From Symsagittifera roscoffensis (Eukaryota > Xenacoelomorpha > Acoela > Convolutidae), in NCBI RefSeq assembly GCF_963678635.1, contig NC_087066.1:41005223-41069222 (forward strand): DNA of 64,000 bases. Reading direction: 5' to 3'. Shown here in pieces: positions 45,075-55,000 of the stretch. Each line of letters opens with the position of its first letter. Within the stretch, counting starts at the first letter, position 1. The notes beneath the pieces are model-generated. The model searched no databases and was not told the origin of the DNA. It saw nothing but the letters and a program-made list of their open reading frames with translations. The translations under genes were made by a program, and so were the position numbers.

Positions 45075-47689
45075 CGTGGGCTAAAAAAATGATTATTTTG
45101 AGACTGAAAAGCGGTGGTATGGGGTTGTTCAATAATTTGTTCATAAGTATTATCATCTTGTGACTGGTGTGTCATTATATGTTGGATGGGACTTTGTGAT
45201 GTGGTGAGTCGAAAATTTGGATTATGTGTGATGGCTAAATTTCGAAAATTTCGTGGGACTAGGGATAGTGGATGGTTATTTGGTAGGGGTGGTAATTGTG
45301 GTGCCGTTGGCGTTATGTCTACATTGTTATGTTCTTCGTCGTATGTATTTTGTCGTGTTGCTATTTTTGTGTTATATTCTTTTATTTGTGCGTCTAAAAG
45401 AATTTTGTTTATAGATGTAGAAAAGATTCCAAAAAATCCTGCAAAGAGTATGCGTGCTACGCTTGCTTGTCTGTTTACTTGTGTGTGTATAGCACATGTG
45501 TTGTAGATTCCTTTTAAGAGTGAGAAAAGAAATCCAATAAAGTTAAACATTGCGTATAAAATAGTCAATTTTTCTAAGATGTAGTAGGGCCATCCTAGAA
45601 AATCGAGGATCTCATTTTTGAGTGTAACAAAGCTAAAGATGTTAATTGGTGATATATCTTGGGGACGGTACTTTTCACCGTTTAGATATATATAATCTTT
45701 AATGTCTTTAAAATATCCGCTATAGTCTTGCGTGTAGATATCGGCAAATCCTGCGGTTTCTGCAAGTTTGCGTAAATTTTGGTCTATTGATTGTCTTTGT
45801 ATAGTGTCCATTTGTGTTAATAATTCTTGGAATTGTTGTGTTCTAATGTGATGTTGAATATCTGATTTTGAATAGATTCCTATTGATTGTAAGTCTATAT
45901 TTGGGTTTCGAGCGATAGCGCGAATGCTTTCTGGTGAAAATTTTTTGAGTGATTGCATTAATGTGGGATATGGAGTGAGAAGATAATATTTATTTTCATC
46001 AGGGTTTAGTTGTACTACATTGTGGCTGTTTTCTGATCCACATGGGACTGCGGTATCCCAGAAATAGGTTCTTCGTGAAAGTGTATCCACGAAATGTACT
46101 TTATTCTTATAAAAGATAGGGATTCTTTTATAACATCGTTTATCTTCAAAAACGTATAGTGGTGATACTTTTTTAGTACAAGTATAAAACCATAAGATGT
46201 TTCCTTCATAGTCTAAAAAATTTGATCTATTTCCAGATAATAAGTATCCTGCATAGGGTATTTTTAATACTGCTAGTGCAAGTGATTGTAATATTTGTGT
46301 TCGTTCTAATTCGCATAGTTGGTGTAGTGTTTCTAATTCGGAGAGTGACATTTCTTGAAAAATTCGGCTAATTGTATAATCTAGTTTCATATCTAAATGA
46401 ATATCATAGTGGATATTACCGAAATATGTAGTATTCATTAGTGATAATTCTTGTAAGCGTGTGCTTCTGGTGTCATGGGGTTTTAGATGTCCACCAGGTT
46501 GTCCGTTGCTTTTTTCAAAATTAACTGGTATATAGGATGTTCCTTCGTTTAGAGGATGACCTGTGGCATATGGGTCGATTTTTACTTTTCCAGTGGTCAT
46601 GTCGAATCCTTTTTCGTATTCAACTAATATTTCAGAGTATTGTGTTCTGTGAAGTGGATTCCTGTATTTACATGCAAGTTCTGTTTCTTGATATATTTGA
46701 AAACGTGTCAATTTATTTTCTATATTGTCTATGTTTCTAAAATTAGAACTTAGTTTTCGTGATGGATGGACTTGTTCATATGGAATTGATTGTATAAAGT
46801 ATTTTTCGTGAAATTTTATCATACGAGCGTGTATTTTTGCTACTTGAAATGTTGTACATGTATCTTCGGGGAACCAAACAATTGTTGCTTGTGTTCTCGT
46901 TGTAGGGTCGCAATAACCTTGATCATTTTTACAAGGTAATCGGATTCCTTGATAGATCATTGTATTATCTGATAAATCTCGTGTTAGTTGTATTTTTTCG
47001 AGTTGTATTTTCCAATCGAAAAACATTATTTCTTGGTATCCTTTATTTTTTGTGTCTGCTTTGCAGTTTGATGGGTTATTTATACCAATGTGTGGTATCC
47101 AATGTTTATCGTGTAGGTCATAGGTTAATCGTCCGTGTGCGCCGTTATACGGGTATTTTTCGTCTAGTTTTATATGTCCTTGGTGTCTTTCAAGTTGTGA
47201 TTGATGTACAGAGTCTGGAAAAACTTGAAAATTAACTAACTTTCTTTGGGAGTTTTTATTTTGTGTGATGTTTAGTCTAAGTAATTCATTTTTACAATCG
47301 TCGGGATTGAGATGTAAAAGACGTTCTATATTACTTTGATAGAATGATTCATGGTCAAGTCGGTTTTTGTTTCCGTTCGAGACTTGTGAACAATGTACTT
47401 TCTTTTCGGAAAATGTTGCTGTGAATTTATAACCTGTAACTGTTGTTGCTCGGGCTTTTGAATAGAGTGTTGCTATTACATCTGTGGTTTCTATAGCTTG
47501 TGGTTCTGTTTCACATTGTGATACTTGATTTATTGCATATTTATGTAGTGTTTTTTGTTCATTTTCTTCACAATCGTAATGTGTTACTAATAAATCTTGT
47601 GGTCCTGTACGAGGAGAAGGGTTTATGTTTTGATTTGAGATTACTAGAAAAAGGAGTTGGAGAAAAATTAATAATTTTAGAATATACAT
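45071..47689 (-). CDS. Envelope-like membrane glycoprotein, 872 residues
   Basis: Intact ORF. Residues 1-18 form a signal peptide (LKLLIFLQLLFLVIS). A long Cys-containing ectodomain follows, then a strongly hydrophobic span at about 708-732 (YAMFNFIGFLFSLLKGIYNT), a second hydrophobic stretch at about 744-765 and a ~105-residue polar tail. Between residues ~490 and 600 a pattern C..KRCYKRIPIFYKN..HFVDTLSRR...PCG resembles, from memory of the family's general pattern, glycoproteins of jingchuvirus-type negative-strand RNA viruses; this is tentative. The gene lies where env sits in retroviruses, and it overlaps the upstream ATG-less frame by 13 nt and the downstream gene by ATGA. No clear furin site was picked. 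Confidence 0.75.
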   Translation of the reverse strand: MYILKLLIFLQLLFLVISNQNINPSPRTGPQDLLVTHYDCEENEQKTLHKYAINQVSQCETEPQAIETTDVIATLYSKARATTVTGYKFTATFSEKKVHCSQVSNGNKNRLDHESFYQSNIERLLHLNPDDCKNELLRLNITQNKNSQRKLVNFQVFPDSVHQSQLERHQGHIKLDEKYPYNGAHGRLTYDLHDKHWIPHIGINNPSNCKADTKNKGYQEIMFFDWKIQLEKIQLTRDLSDNTMIYQGIRLPCKNDQGYCDPTTRTQATIVWFPEDTCTTFQVAKIHARMIKFHEKYFIQSIPYEQVHPSRKLSSNFRNIDNIENKLTRFQIYQETELACKYRNPLHRTQYSEILVEYEKGFDMTTGKVKIDPYATGHPLNEGTSYIPVNFEKSNGQPGGHLKPHDTRSTRLQELSLMNTTYFGNIHYDIHLDMKLDYTISRIFQEMSLSELETLHQLCELERTQILQSLALAVLKIPYAGYLLSGNRSNFLDYEGNILWFYTCTKKVSPLYVFEDKRCYKRIPIFYKNKVHFVDTLSRRTYFWDTAVPCGSENSHNVVQLNPDENKYYLLTPYPTLMQSLKKFSPESIRAIARNPNIDLQSIGIYSKSDIQHHIRTQQFQELLTQMDTIQRQSIDQNLRKLAETAGFADIYTQDYSGYFKDIKDYIYLNGEKYRPQDISPINIFSFVTLKNEILDFLGWPYYILEKLTILYAMFNFIGFLFSLLKGIYNTCAIHTQVNRQASVARILFAGFFGIFSTSINKILLDAQIKEYNTKIATRQNTYDEEHNNVDITPTAPQLPPLPNNHPLSLVPRNFRNLAITHNPNFRLTTSQSPIQHIMTHQSQDDNTYEQIIEQPHTTAFQSQNNHFFSPR

Positions 47690-48864
47690 GTGTATGATAA
47701 TCCTGAGTATGGATTATAAAATGTAATGTAGCCAATTGTGTTTTTGGTATATCTGTCGTATTTGTATATTACTTCAGTAGTTATAAACGGTGGTGGTAGT
47801 GATTGAGCTGTTATGTTAGGTGGATTTAATGGGTAGGGATGTTGGGTAATATTATTTAACTTAACTGTGATTTCAAACTTTAATTGTAAACTGTTTTGTT
47901 GGAGTATTTGAATATTGTGATCACGGATATCGTTGTGAATATCTTGGCGATATTGTAATCTATTAAGTGCCCAGTTATGAAGGCAGTTACTTTCTTGATG
48001 TTGTCCAAATAGTGGTGGAGGTGCTGTAAATGTATTCCAATCTAGTCTTAAAGGAATATTTATTGATGATTGTTCTCGATATCTGGCGTCGAGATTATTT
48101 GGAAAATTTAAGTTAAAAGGTGGTGGTGAAATCTTGCTTATTGATGGTGTTGATGGTAGTGATAATGTTTCTGGTAGTGATGGGGATGTTGTTGTATCCG
48201 TAGAAATATCTATGGGGTCATTGACTAAATTTGGTTCACCTTGTGTAAATGAATGTGTAGTCCAATATGGAAATCGTGATGTTTGGTTTGTAGGGTTGAA
48301 AGGATTTTCACGTATTTGCTCAGATGTTGGTGTTGAACCTAAGTAATCTGATGGTAGGCTTGAGGTGCTACGTTGTGAAAGAAGCGTAGGGGTTTCTGGT
48401 AATATACCAATGGGGTTTTCTGGAGTGTTTTGTGATGGGGATTGAGGTATATCAAAATGAACTCGGGGAGTTTGAAGATTTCTGTTTCGTCGAGGATGTA
48501 TAATTTGTCTATTTATTTCGACTGTATTTTGGTTTTGACTAGAATTTCTTATTCTACTTAGTTCTTGTGGTAGTGTTGGGTATAGGTTATATGTTGGTTC
48601 GCTTAAAGGTGCTTGTCGTTGAACTGGTTCTAGTGGTTCTGATAAACGAGCATGTCGTTCTTCAAAAGTGTATGGATTGTCTTGAAAAGAAATTCGTGTA
48701 GATGTTTGAGGATTTTGAGTAGTTGAAGGTGGTGTTTGGTTATCTTGGGATGATGTCGGTGAAGACTGACTTTGTGACTGTTGGGTAGCAATTTTTGATG
48801 GTTTTTGAATTATTACTTTAGTGAGAAATTTTGTGTTTATTATAATATTCTTCCAAAAAAAGAA
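47677..48864 (-). CDS. Hidden ~390-codon open frame without any ATG
   Basis: Reading the minus strand from 48864 to the stop at 47677-47679 gives 395 sense codons without a single ATG. It is Pro/Ser/Gln/Asn-rich in its first two thirds (for example PTSSQDNQTPPSTTQNPQTS) and more ordered at the end (FEITVKLNNI, TEVIYKYDRYTKNTIGYI). The homologous region of the old copy (464-1530) keeps recognisable protein similarity, so it is a real gene of the family. The start of the frame overlaps the 62-residue membrane ORF at a run of seven T's, so frame shifting or splicing could supply the N-terminus; alternatively the start codon has been lost, since the old copy has a methionine codon where this one has ATA (48838-48840). 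Function unknown. Confidence 0.65.
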   Translation of the reverse strand, partial: FFFWKNIIINTKFLTKVIIQKPSKIATQQSQSQSSPTSSQDNQTPPSTTQNPQTSTRISFQDNPYTFEERHARLSEPLEPVQRQAPLSEPTYNLYPTLPQELSRIRNSSQNQNTVEINRQIIHPRRNRNLQTPRVHFDIPQSPSQNTPENPIGILPETPTLLSQRSTSSLPSDYLGSTPTSEQIRENPFNPTNQTSRFPYWTTHSFTQGEPNLVNDPIDISTDTTTSPSLPETLSLPSTPSISKISPPPFNLNFPNNLDARYREQSSINIPLRLDWNTFTAPPPLFGQHQESNCLHNWALNRLQYRQDIHNDIRDHNIQILQQNSLQLKFEITVKLNNITQHPYPLNPPNITAQSLPPPFITTEVIYKYDRYTKNTIGYITFYNPYSGLSYTCIF

Positions 48865-49006
48865 TTAGAAGGATTGTTGCTAGGGCAAATGTGAGGATTG
48901 CTTTCTTTATACATTTACAGATGGTCAAAATGAGGGATGATAAGAATGCTATGAAAATTACAAACAATAAAAAAATATCAGTTCTACTGAAAATTGTTCG
49001 TATCAT
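48818..49006 (-). CDS. Small two-span hydrophobic protein (62 residues)
   Basis: Encodes two hydrophobic segments (about residues 11-30, IFLLFVIFIAFLSSLILTI, and 36-51, AILTFALATILLILFL) with a short basic turn KCIKK between them. Its ATG overlaps the stop of the preceding ORF as ATGA. Its 3' end overlaps the ATG-less frame. The old copy keeps a similar segment around 1560-1640. It may be a viroporin-like or signal-anchor peptide; this is inference from hydrophobicity alone. Confidence 0.55.
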   Translation of the reverse strand: MIRTIFSRTDIFLLFVIFIAFLSSLILTICKCIKKAILTFALATILLILFLEEYYNKHKISH

Positions 49007-49233
49007 TTAGACAAGTTATATGAATCGTACCTGTGGATATAATCAAGGGTTTTGGAAAGTTGGAGGAATAGTTCGAGTATGGTGTAGAAAATTAAAAAAA
49101 TGTTACAAAAAATGATTAGGATTATTAGAAAAGATTCAAGTATATCAAAAAGAAATATTATAAAGGTTTCAAGTATTGTAAAAAAATGTTTAAGATTTAT
49201 GAGTATTTGAGTAACTGATTGAGAGAAGAGCAT
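49003..49233 (-). CDS. Small highly hydrophobic protein (76 residues)
   Basis: Mostly Ile, Leu and Phe, with two or three possible membrane spans (for example FIIFLFDILESFLIILIIF). It ends in TGA that overlaps the ATG of the next ORF (ATGA at 49003-49006). A diverged counterpart in the old copy (1780-2067) has partly similar composition, which weakly supports a real gene. No family is recognised; hydrophobic low-complexity AT-rich DNA can also give such frames by chance. Confidence 0.4.
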   Translation of the reverse strand: MLFSQSVTQILINLKHFFTILETFIIFLFDILESFLIILIIFCNIFLIFYTILELFLQLSKTLDYIHRYDSYNLSK

Positions 49234-49831
49234 TTAAGAAATGATCTCTTGGTCGAATATTTTTTGCTGTTTGAGGCGATTTTCTAGTGTGGTCGGATTA
49301 TTTATTAGTTTTTTGACAAGTGGGTTGAGTTTTGTAAAAAATTGTTGGGGGCAATTTTCATGGTGACTGGGAGGTCGTCTTTTTCTTTATTTTTGTTTGT
49401 CAAATGATCCGGGGTATGGTGAGATTTTTATACTTTAGGCTAATTAAAATGTTCATTTTGTTACTTTAGGCTAAGTTAACAAATTTGCTTTGGGGGTATT
49501 CGTGGTCTGAGTTGGGGAAATATTGTTGATCTTTGGGTTATTAGATAAGGGAGGGGTACGGTATTATGGTGATATTTATTTTAGTTGTCAAGTTGGAGTG
49601 GTTTGCTTATTTTTGACCTGGAGGTCGTAAAGTTATAGTTATAGATGTGCCTGGAGTTCTATATTATTCGTCTAATTGGTCTTAGTTTGAGTTAGAGAAA
49701 GTGACGGATTGGATGAATCCTATTGGTCTATTTTGAACTAGAATTATTACGTACTTGTCAGCATGTTATTTTGAAAAATGTAAATGAAAAATGTTTCGGA
49801 GGTTTCAAGATTGTGAAGTATAATGTTAAAA
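49234..49831 (-). promoter_or_regulatory. Conserved non-coding spacer between pol and the downstream genes
   Basis: About 600 bp without a usable frame, yet clearly alignable with 2068-2580 of the old copy. It contains two CTTTAGGCTAA words about 30 bp apart (near 49432-49475) and the inverted motif GACCTGGAGGTC near 49616, both shared with the old copy. Position upstream of the envelope group would suit an internal promoter, a splice acceptor region or an internal ribosome entry site. None of these can be decided from sequence. Confidence 0.45.
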
Positions 49832-51946
49832 TTACTTTTGAAATTCCACTTTCTTTAAAATTTTAGATTGGGGGATGAATATTTTATAGTTTTTACGTGG
49901 TTGATTTCGGAGTCTTGTTGTTTTTCTATTTTCTGATTTGTCGATTTGTTCTTGGGGTATTATTTGTTCGGTCATTTTTCTATTTTTTCTTTGTTTTGGG
50001 GATTCTTTATGGTTTTGTGTATTGTTTTTGGTGGTGGTTGGTTTTGTGTTTTGATTTTCGGTGGGGTTATCATTTTGTTCTGTGTTTTTCAGATGTGGTT
50101 CATTTTGAATGATTTTTAATCCTGTGAAAGAATATAATTGAGTTAATTCGCGGAGTGCGTATTCTTTTGGGTAATAAGGTAATAGGTTGTTTCGATGTTG
50201 AACGATTTCTTTTTTGTTTGAGTCGGTAATTTTATATGTGACATCAGTGGGTTTTGCAATTATTTGGTATGGTCCTTTTCGAAGGGGTTGTAATTTTTTA
50301 GAAATTCCTTTTTGAGTATTAAAATTAGGTATTAAAACAAATGTTCCAATTTTTAATTCGGAGGCTGGTGTAAAACGTGAATTGATTTGTTCATTAATGT
50401 TTTGTCTTTGTAATAACTTTTTTGTTATTTTTTGATAAATTTCATTGTGTTTTTTATCTCTATTTAGAATCCATTCGGTGTGTGTACCGGAGGCTAGTTT
50501 AAGAATTTGTGGGTGATGAAAATGATCTTCATCGTGTGTATGTAAAGGTAGGTTATAACAAATTGAGTCTTTATTTGGTTGACAATAACCTTGTGCGTTT
50601 TTATGAGAATTTGCTGTAAACATTATTGGTTTGCGTGGCTTTTGGTTAAAAACCATTTCGTATGGTGACATTCCTAAAGTTGTCGTAATTTGTGAATTAT
50701 ACGCTAAGGGAAATAATTTTACATCTGCTGACCATTCGGTATATTTTGTATCATTTCCGTTGATGATACATCTAAGATATTCTTGTAATGAACGGTTCAT
50801 ACCTTCGACTAAGCCGTTTGTCCAAGGTGCATGAGATGTACGTGGTTTGTGTTTAATGTTATATAAATGACATAGTGTGATAATTTCATTATTTATGAAT
50901 TCTGTACCGTTGTCTGTAACTAAAATTTCTGGTAGTCCGAATTTTGCTATCCAGTGTTCATAGAGTGTTGTGTAAGCGTAATAAGCGTTACAATGTGGTA
51001 CTGGGTTAAGTGCTACATAATGTGTAAATGCGTCAACAATTACCATAATGTAGGAGTTTCCTTCTGATGAGGGTGAAATTGGTCCTTTAGTATCAAATGA
51101 GATACGATGATTAAAGTACAAACTTTGTCCTTTAAAATCTTGTTTTTGTGCTATTTGTTTTTGATTTGGGTAAGGTTTATTTAGTTGACATACTATACAG
51201 TCATTGCATAGTACTTTTATCCAAATTGGTGCATTTGGGAAATAAAAGTTTTGTATAAAATTTGAATATGTTTTTTCTGATCCAGAGTGTCCTTTAATAT
51301 TTTGTGTATGTGAAATATTAAAAGCTATAAGAATCATACTTAAAGGGAGACATGGAACTGTAGATTCATTCAGGTTATACTCTAAAATGTCTGTGTTTTC
51401 GTTAATGGTTGTGTTGTTAAATTTGCGAAAGTATCGGAGGAGTGTTTTGTTTCCTAGAATGGTTGAATCTGCTTTGATAGGTTTAGTTTTATATTTGTGC
51501 CATGATTTCAGTTGTCGAATTACTGGGTCAAGGTTTTGATATTGTTTCAGTGTTGAAATTGTAATTGTTTCTGTTGGGGGGAGAAAAATGTTTTCGATTT
51601 CTAATTTAGATAAAGGTATTGTATCAAGTGGGTCATGGAGGTCAAAAACTTGATTTATTGTGTATTTTGAATCATTTGTTTGTGGTCCTGATAAATTTAT
51701 TTTATCAGTTAAATCTTCTTTTTCAATTAGTGGAAAATGGTCTTTTTTAGGCGGGTGTTGTTTTGTTCGTTTTTGTTGGGTGTTATTTTTTATCCATTGA
51801 GAATATGGGATTGGTTTGAAAGTTGATGTTCCAAGTAAATCAACTTCATAATGATTATTTTGACAATCTAAATAAAGTGGGAAATGTTGTAAACTATTTA
51901 TTTGTGATTGTTCAATATCAGTTTTTACTGCATATTTGCATTCCAA
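49832..51946 (-). CDS. Integrase region of pol, 704 residues from a TTG (frame open from 52045)
   Basis: Residue numbers count from the TTG at 51946. The zinc-binding HHCC motif is H213, H220, C250, C253. The catalytic triad is D285 (SFDTKGP), D345 (VTDNGTEF) and E381 (NGLVEGMNR), with exactly 35 residues between the last two. A GPY/F-type module (LRKGPYQII) follows near residue 590, then a Lys/Asn/Gln-rich tail. No chromodomain is seen. There is no ATG before residue 204, so it is not a separately started gene: it is the C-terminal part of pol in a +1 frame relative to the 1520-residue ORF. The frame break coincides with a deletion described in the findings. Confidence 0.9.
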   Translation of the reverse strand: MECKYAVKTDIEQSQINSLQHFPLYLDCQNNHYEVDLLGTSTFKPIPYSQWIKNNTQQKRTKQHPPKKDHFPLIEKEDLTDKINLSGPQTNDSKYTINQVFDLHDPLDTIPLSKLEIENIFLPPTETITISTLKQYQNLDPVIRQLKSWHKYKTKPIKADSTILGNKTLLRYFRKFNNTTINENTDILEYNLNESTVPCLPLSMILIAFNISHTQNIKGHSGSEKTYSNFIQNFYFPNAPIWIKVLCNDCIVCQLNKPYPNQKQIAQKQDFKGQSLYFNHRISFDTKGPISPSSEGNSYIMVIVDAFTHYVALNPVPHCNAYYAYTTLYEHWIAKFGLPEILVTDNGTEFINNEIITLCHLYNIKHKPRTSHAPWTNGLVEGMNRSLQEYLRCIINGNDTKYTEWSADVKLFPLAYNSQITTTLGMSPYEMVFNQKPRKPIMFTANSHKNAQGYCQPNKDSICYNLPLHTHDEDHFHHPQILKLASGTHTEWILNRDKKHNEIYQKITKKLLQRQNINEQINSRFTPASELKIGTFVLIPNFNTQKGISKKLQPLRKGPYQIIAKPTDVTYKITDSNKKEIVQHRNNLLPYYPKEYALRELTQLYSFTGLKIIQNEPHLKNTEQNDNPTENQNTKPTTTKNNTQNHKESPKQRKNRKMTEQIIPQEQIDKSENRKTTRLRNQPRKNYKIFIPQSKILKKVEFQK

Positions 51947-52025
51947 TCGGGGTGATGTTTCGTTTTCTGCAAGGTAGAATTTTATATTTTTGGGTATTTC
52001 AACTGTGGTTTTACGTGTAAGTAAT

Positions 52026-55000
52026 TCAGGTGGTGTATTTCGACTTTAGAATTAGTTGAAATCTGTAAACTCGGTGGTTTGGGTTAGATTTTTGTGTAAA
52101 GAGAAAGATGATTGGTTTATGGTCTGTGAATAGAACTGTTGGATGTTTTGATCCATGTATCAGAAATTCATATTCTGTCAGTGTATATATTATGGCTGTA
52201 CATTCTCTCATTAGAGTTGAGAGTCGTAGCTCTGCTTGAGTGAATAATCGAGAATTTGCTGATATGAGGTTCATTTTATTTGTACCATTATGTGATTGTA
52301 ATAGTGCTGCACCGATGCCAAAGTTCGAAGCATCGCACATTGCATAAAATGGTTGATTTGAATCTGGAATTGTGTTTGAAATTTGTTCAGTTAAAAGTTT
52401 CTTTACTTCTTCAAATCGTGTTTGATGTTCTGTGTTCCATTCAAAATTATTTTGTTGTCTAAGGATGTTATAAAATGGTCGTAGATATAATTGCATTTTA
52501 TAAACATATTTACTTAAAAAGTTTAACATTCCAAGAAATTCTTGGATTTTCTTTTTATTTGTTGGTGGTTGAAGTTTTTGAATAGCGTCAATGCGTGATT
52601 TCAATGGAGTGATTGTTTTTCTTTCTATATTATGTCCTAAGAATTTAACTCTTGTCAAAAAGAAGTGTGATTTATCGGGGGCGGCCTTCAGATTTTCGTT
52701 CTGAAGTATTTGGTGATATTTTTCTAAAACATTGAACATCTCGTCTTTTGTTTGTGATTGCATAAAAACATCGTCTAAATAGGTGATTGCGTTTTTCTTG
52801 AGTATCAGTGGTCTAAAAATTTTGCTCATAAAAGCTGAAAATGCTGCTGGTCCTATGGATATTCCATAGAATAAGCGGTTGAATTCATATTGTTGGTTTC
52901 CGATAACAAATTGTGTTAAACGTCGTGATTGTTCATCTAGTGGCATTTGATTGTATGCACTATTCATATCGGCGGTTGTAAAGTATTTGCCGTTTATTTT
53001 TGTTAAAATAACTTGTATTGGTTCAATGGGCCAATTACATTTTGATTCATCTATGAGTGAATTGAGGTATCTAGCGTCGAGAACGATTTTTAATGATTCT
53101 CCTTTAGCTAGAATGATAACGGGGTTGATAAATGTGTTGCCTTTTGGTTGTTCTTCTTTATTAACTGGTGATATAATGTTGTATTGTTCTAAAATATCGA
53201 GTAATCTGTTCACTTTATCATGTAAGTGAATTGGTACTTTACTTGCTCTCTGTTTTTTGAAAACTGCGTCTGGTTTTAACGGGAGATGTAGTGATGAACT
53301 GATTTTTCCAACATCGAATTTTGATGTTGCATAGACTGATGAATATTCAATTAGCTGTTTGGCTAACTTTTCGAATTCGTCTTGTGTTATTTGTGAATGT
53401 TGGAAATTAAACATTGTTAAAAATTTCTGTTGGTCCTCTGTGTAGTTACTTATGTTGAATGTAGGTTTGAAATATAGAGTTTTTGTGAAATAATCCGTAT
53501 TTCTGTTTTCGTTACTTATTATATTATTTATAGATAATTCTTCATTAAGAATTGTAGATTGGCAAATATCTAGTAATTGGAGTATATTATTTACGCGATA
53601 GGCTTTTTCGTGTATTGGTGATATTGTAGCGTTGGTTTCACAATATCCTAAAAGTCCTAAAGGTAATGTTACTTGGTAAGGTGTGTTGTTATAGACATGT
53701 AAGGAAATGATATCGGAATTCGAATTTTTCAAATATTTTATGGATGAGATTGTGATTTTGAAAAATTTGTGAATAGGTTTGAATTCAAATTCTGACATAT
53801 AAAATTTTTGTTTGTTTTGTTCTTTATCATATTGGTGAACTTGTTTGATTGAAAAATTATAGATATTTCCTGATAGTGGTTTTAGGTGTTTTCTTTGTTG
53901 GTTAAATATCGGGTAGAATTTTGAAAAGAATGGTGGTTGTTTATTTAATCTTTGAAAAAATGTTAAGGATGTTTCTTTTGTTTTTGTATATTTATCTTTG
54001 ATTAATATTTTACTATTTAGTATGTTAATTGTTGGTATATACTTCGAAATAAATGGTATTCCAATGATATTATATTTAATGTCAGTGATATGGAATATTT
54101 GTTTAAATGGCTTATTTAAAATTTTGCTTTGTTCCATTGTTCTGGTGGGGAGGAGAAATAATTGGATTTTTCCGTAGTTTATCAATGTTGATCCTTGTGC
54201 TGTTGCTAACTTACTGGAGGTTTCAAGAGGTGTTAGCTTTGGGTGTAAAGTTTTTATTTCATTCCATGTGGGGATGTTTATTATGTTTGATTCTGCTCCT
54301 GAATCAATTAAAAAATCTATTTCAAGGTCTGGTGGTTGAAATTCTTTATTTCTTGGGCTTTCTAAGAGAAATGGTATTGTCCAAATTTTTTCTTCGGGTT
54401 GTTCTTTTTGTATATTTTGATAAATGTGGTTTGTATTCAAGCATTTTGTTTTGGTATTTTTATTGGTTTGATCTGTAGTGTTAATCTCGTTTGTTTCTTG
54501 CGTCGTTGGTGTGGAATTTATGGGTGTAGTGTAATAATTTTGAAGAAATTCTGATTGATTTTCATATATGTGTGATGGAAAGGGTTGTTCATATATGACA
54601 GATTCATAGTCATTTTCGACTTTTATCATATTGATAGAAAGAGTGTTTTCAGTATCACTTTCTGAATCTGATGATGTACAGTTTATTTGATTGAGTTGTA
54701 ACGTATCAGTTACTGTGTCATCAATACCTGGAGGGTCTGATGTTGTTTCTGGGTTAGATTGTACTTGATTGATTTGTCTTTGATGTTTAGGTGTACTACT
54801 TCTGTGGCGATTATTAGAATTATTATAGTTATTATTATTCCGGTGTGGTGATTGGGAATAATTTCTATAACGATTATTATAACTTGAGTGTCGATTTTGT
54901 GAATTATTTCGCGATCTGTTTTGGTAATTATTGTTTGGTCTGTTATAGTTCGATCTATTATATGAGTTATTCCTTGATTGATTGTTCGGGTAATTCTGGT

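Noticed and set aside
51944-51946. TTG at 51946 as true start of the integrase protein
   Set aside because: The frame is open further upstream to 52045 and aligns there with the old copy, so the TTG is only the first codon an ORF finder accepts.
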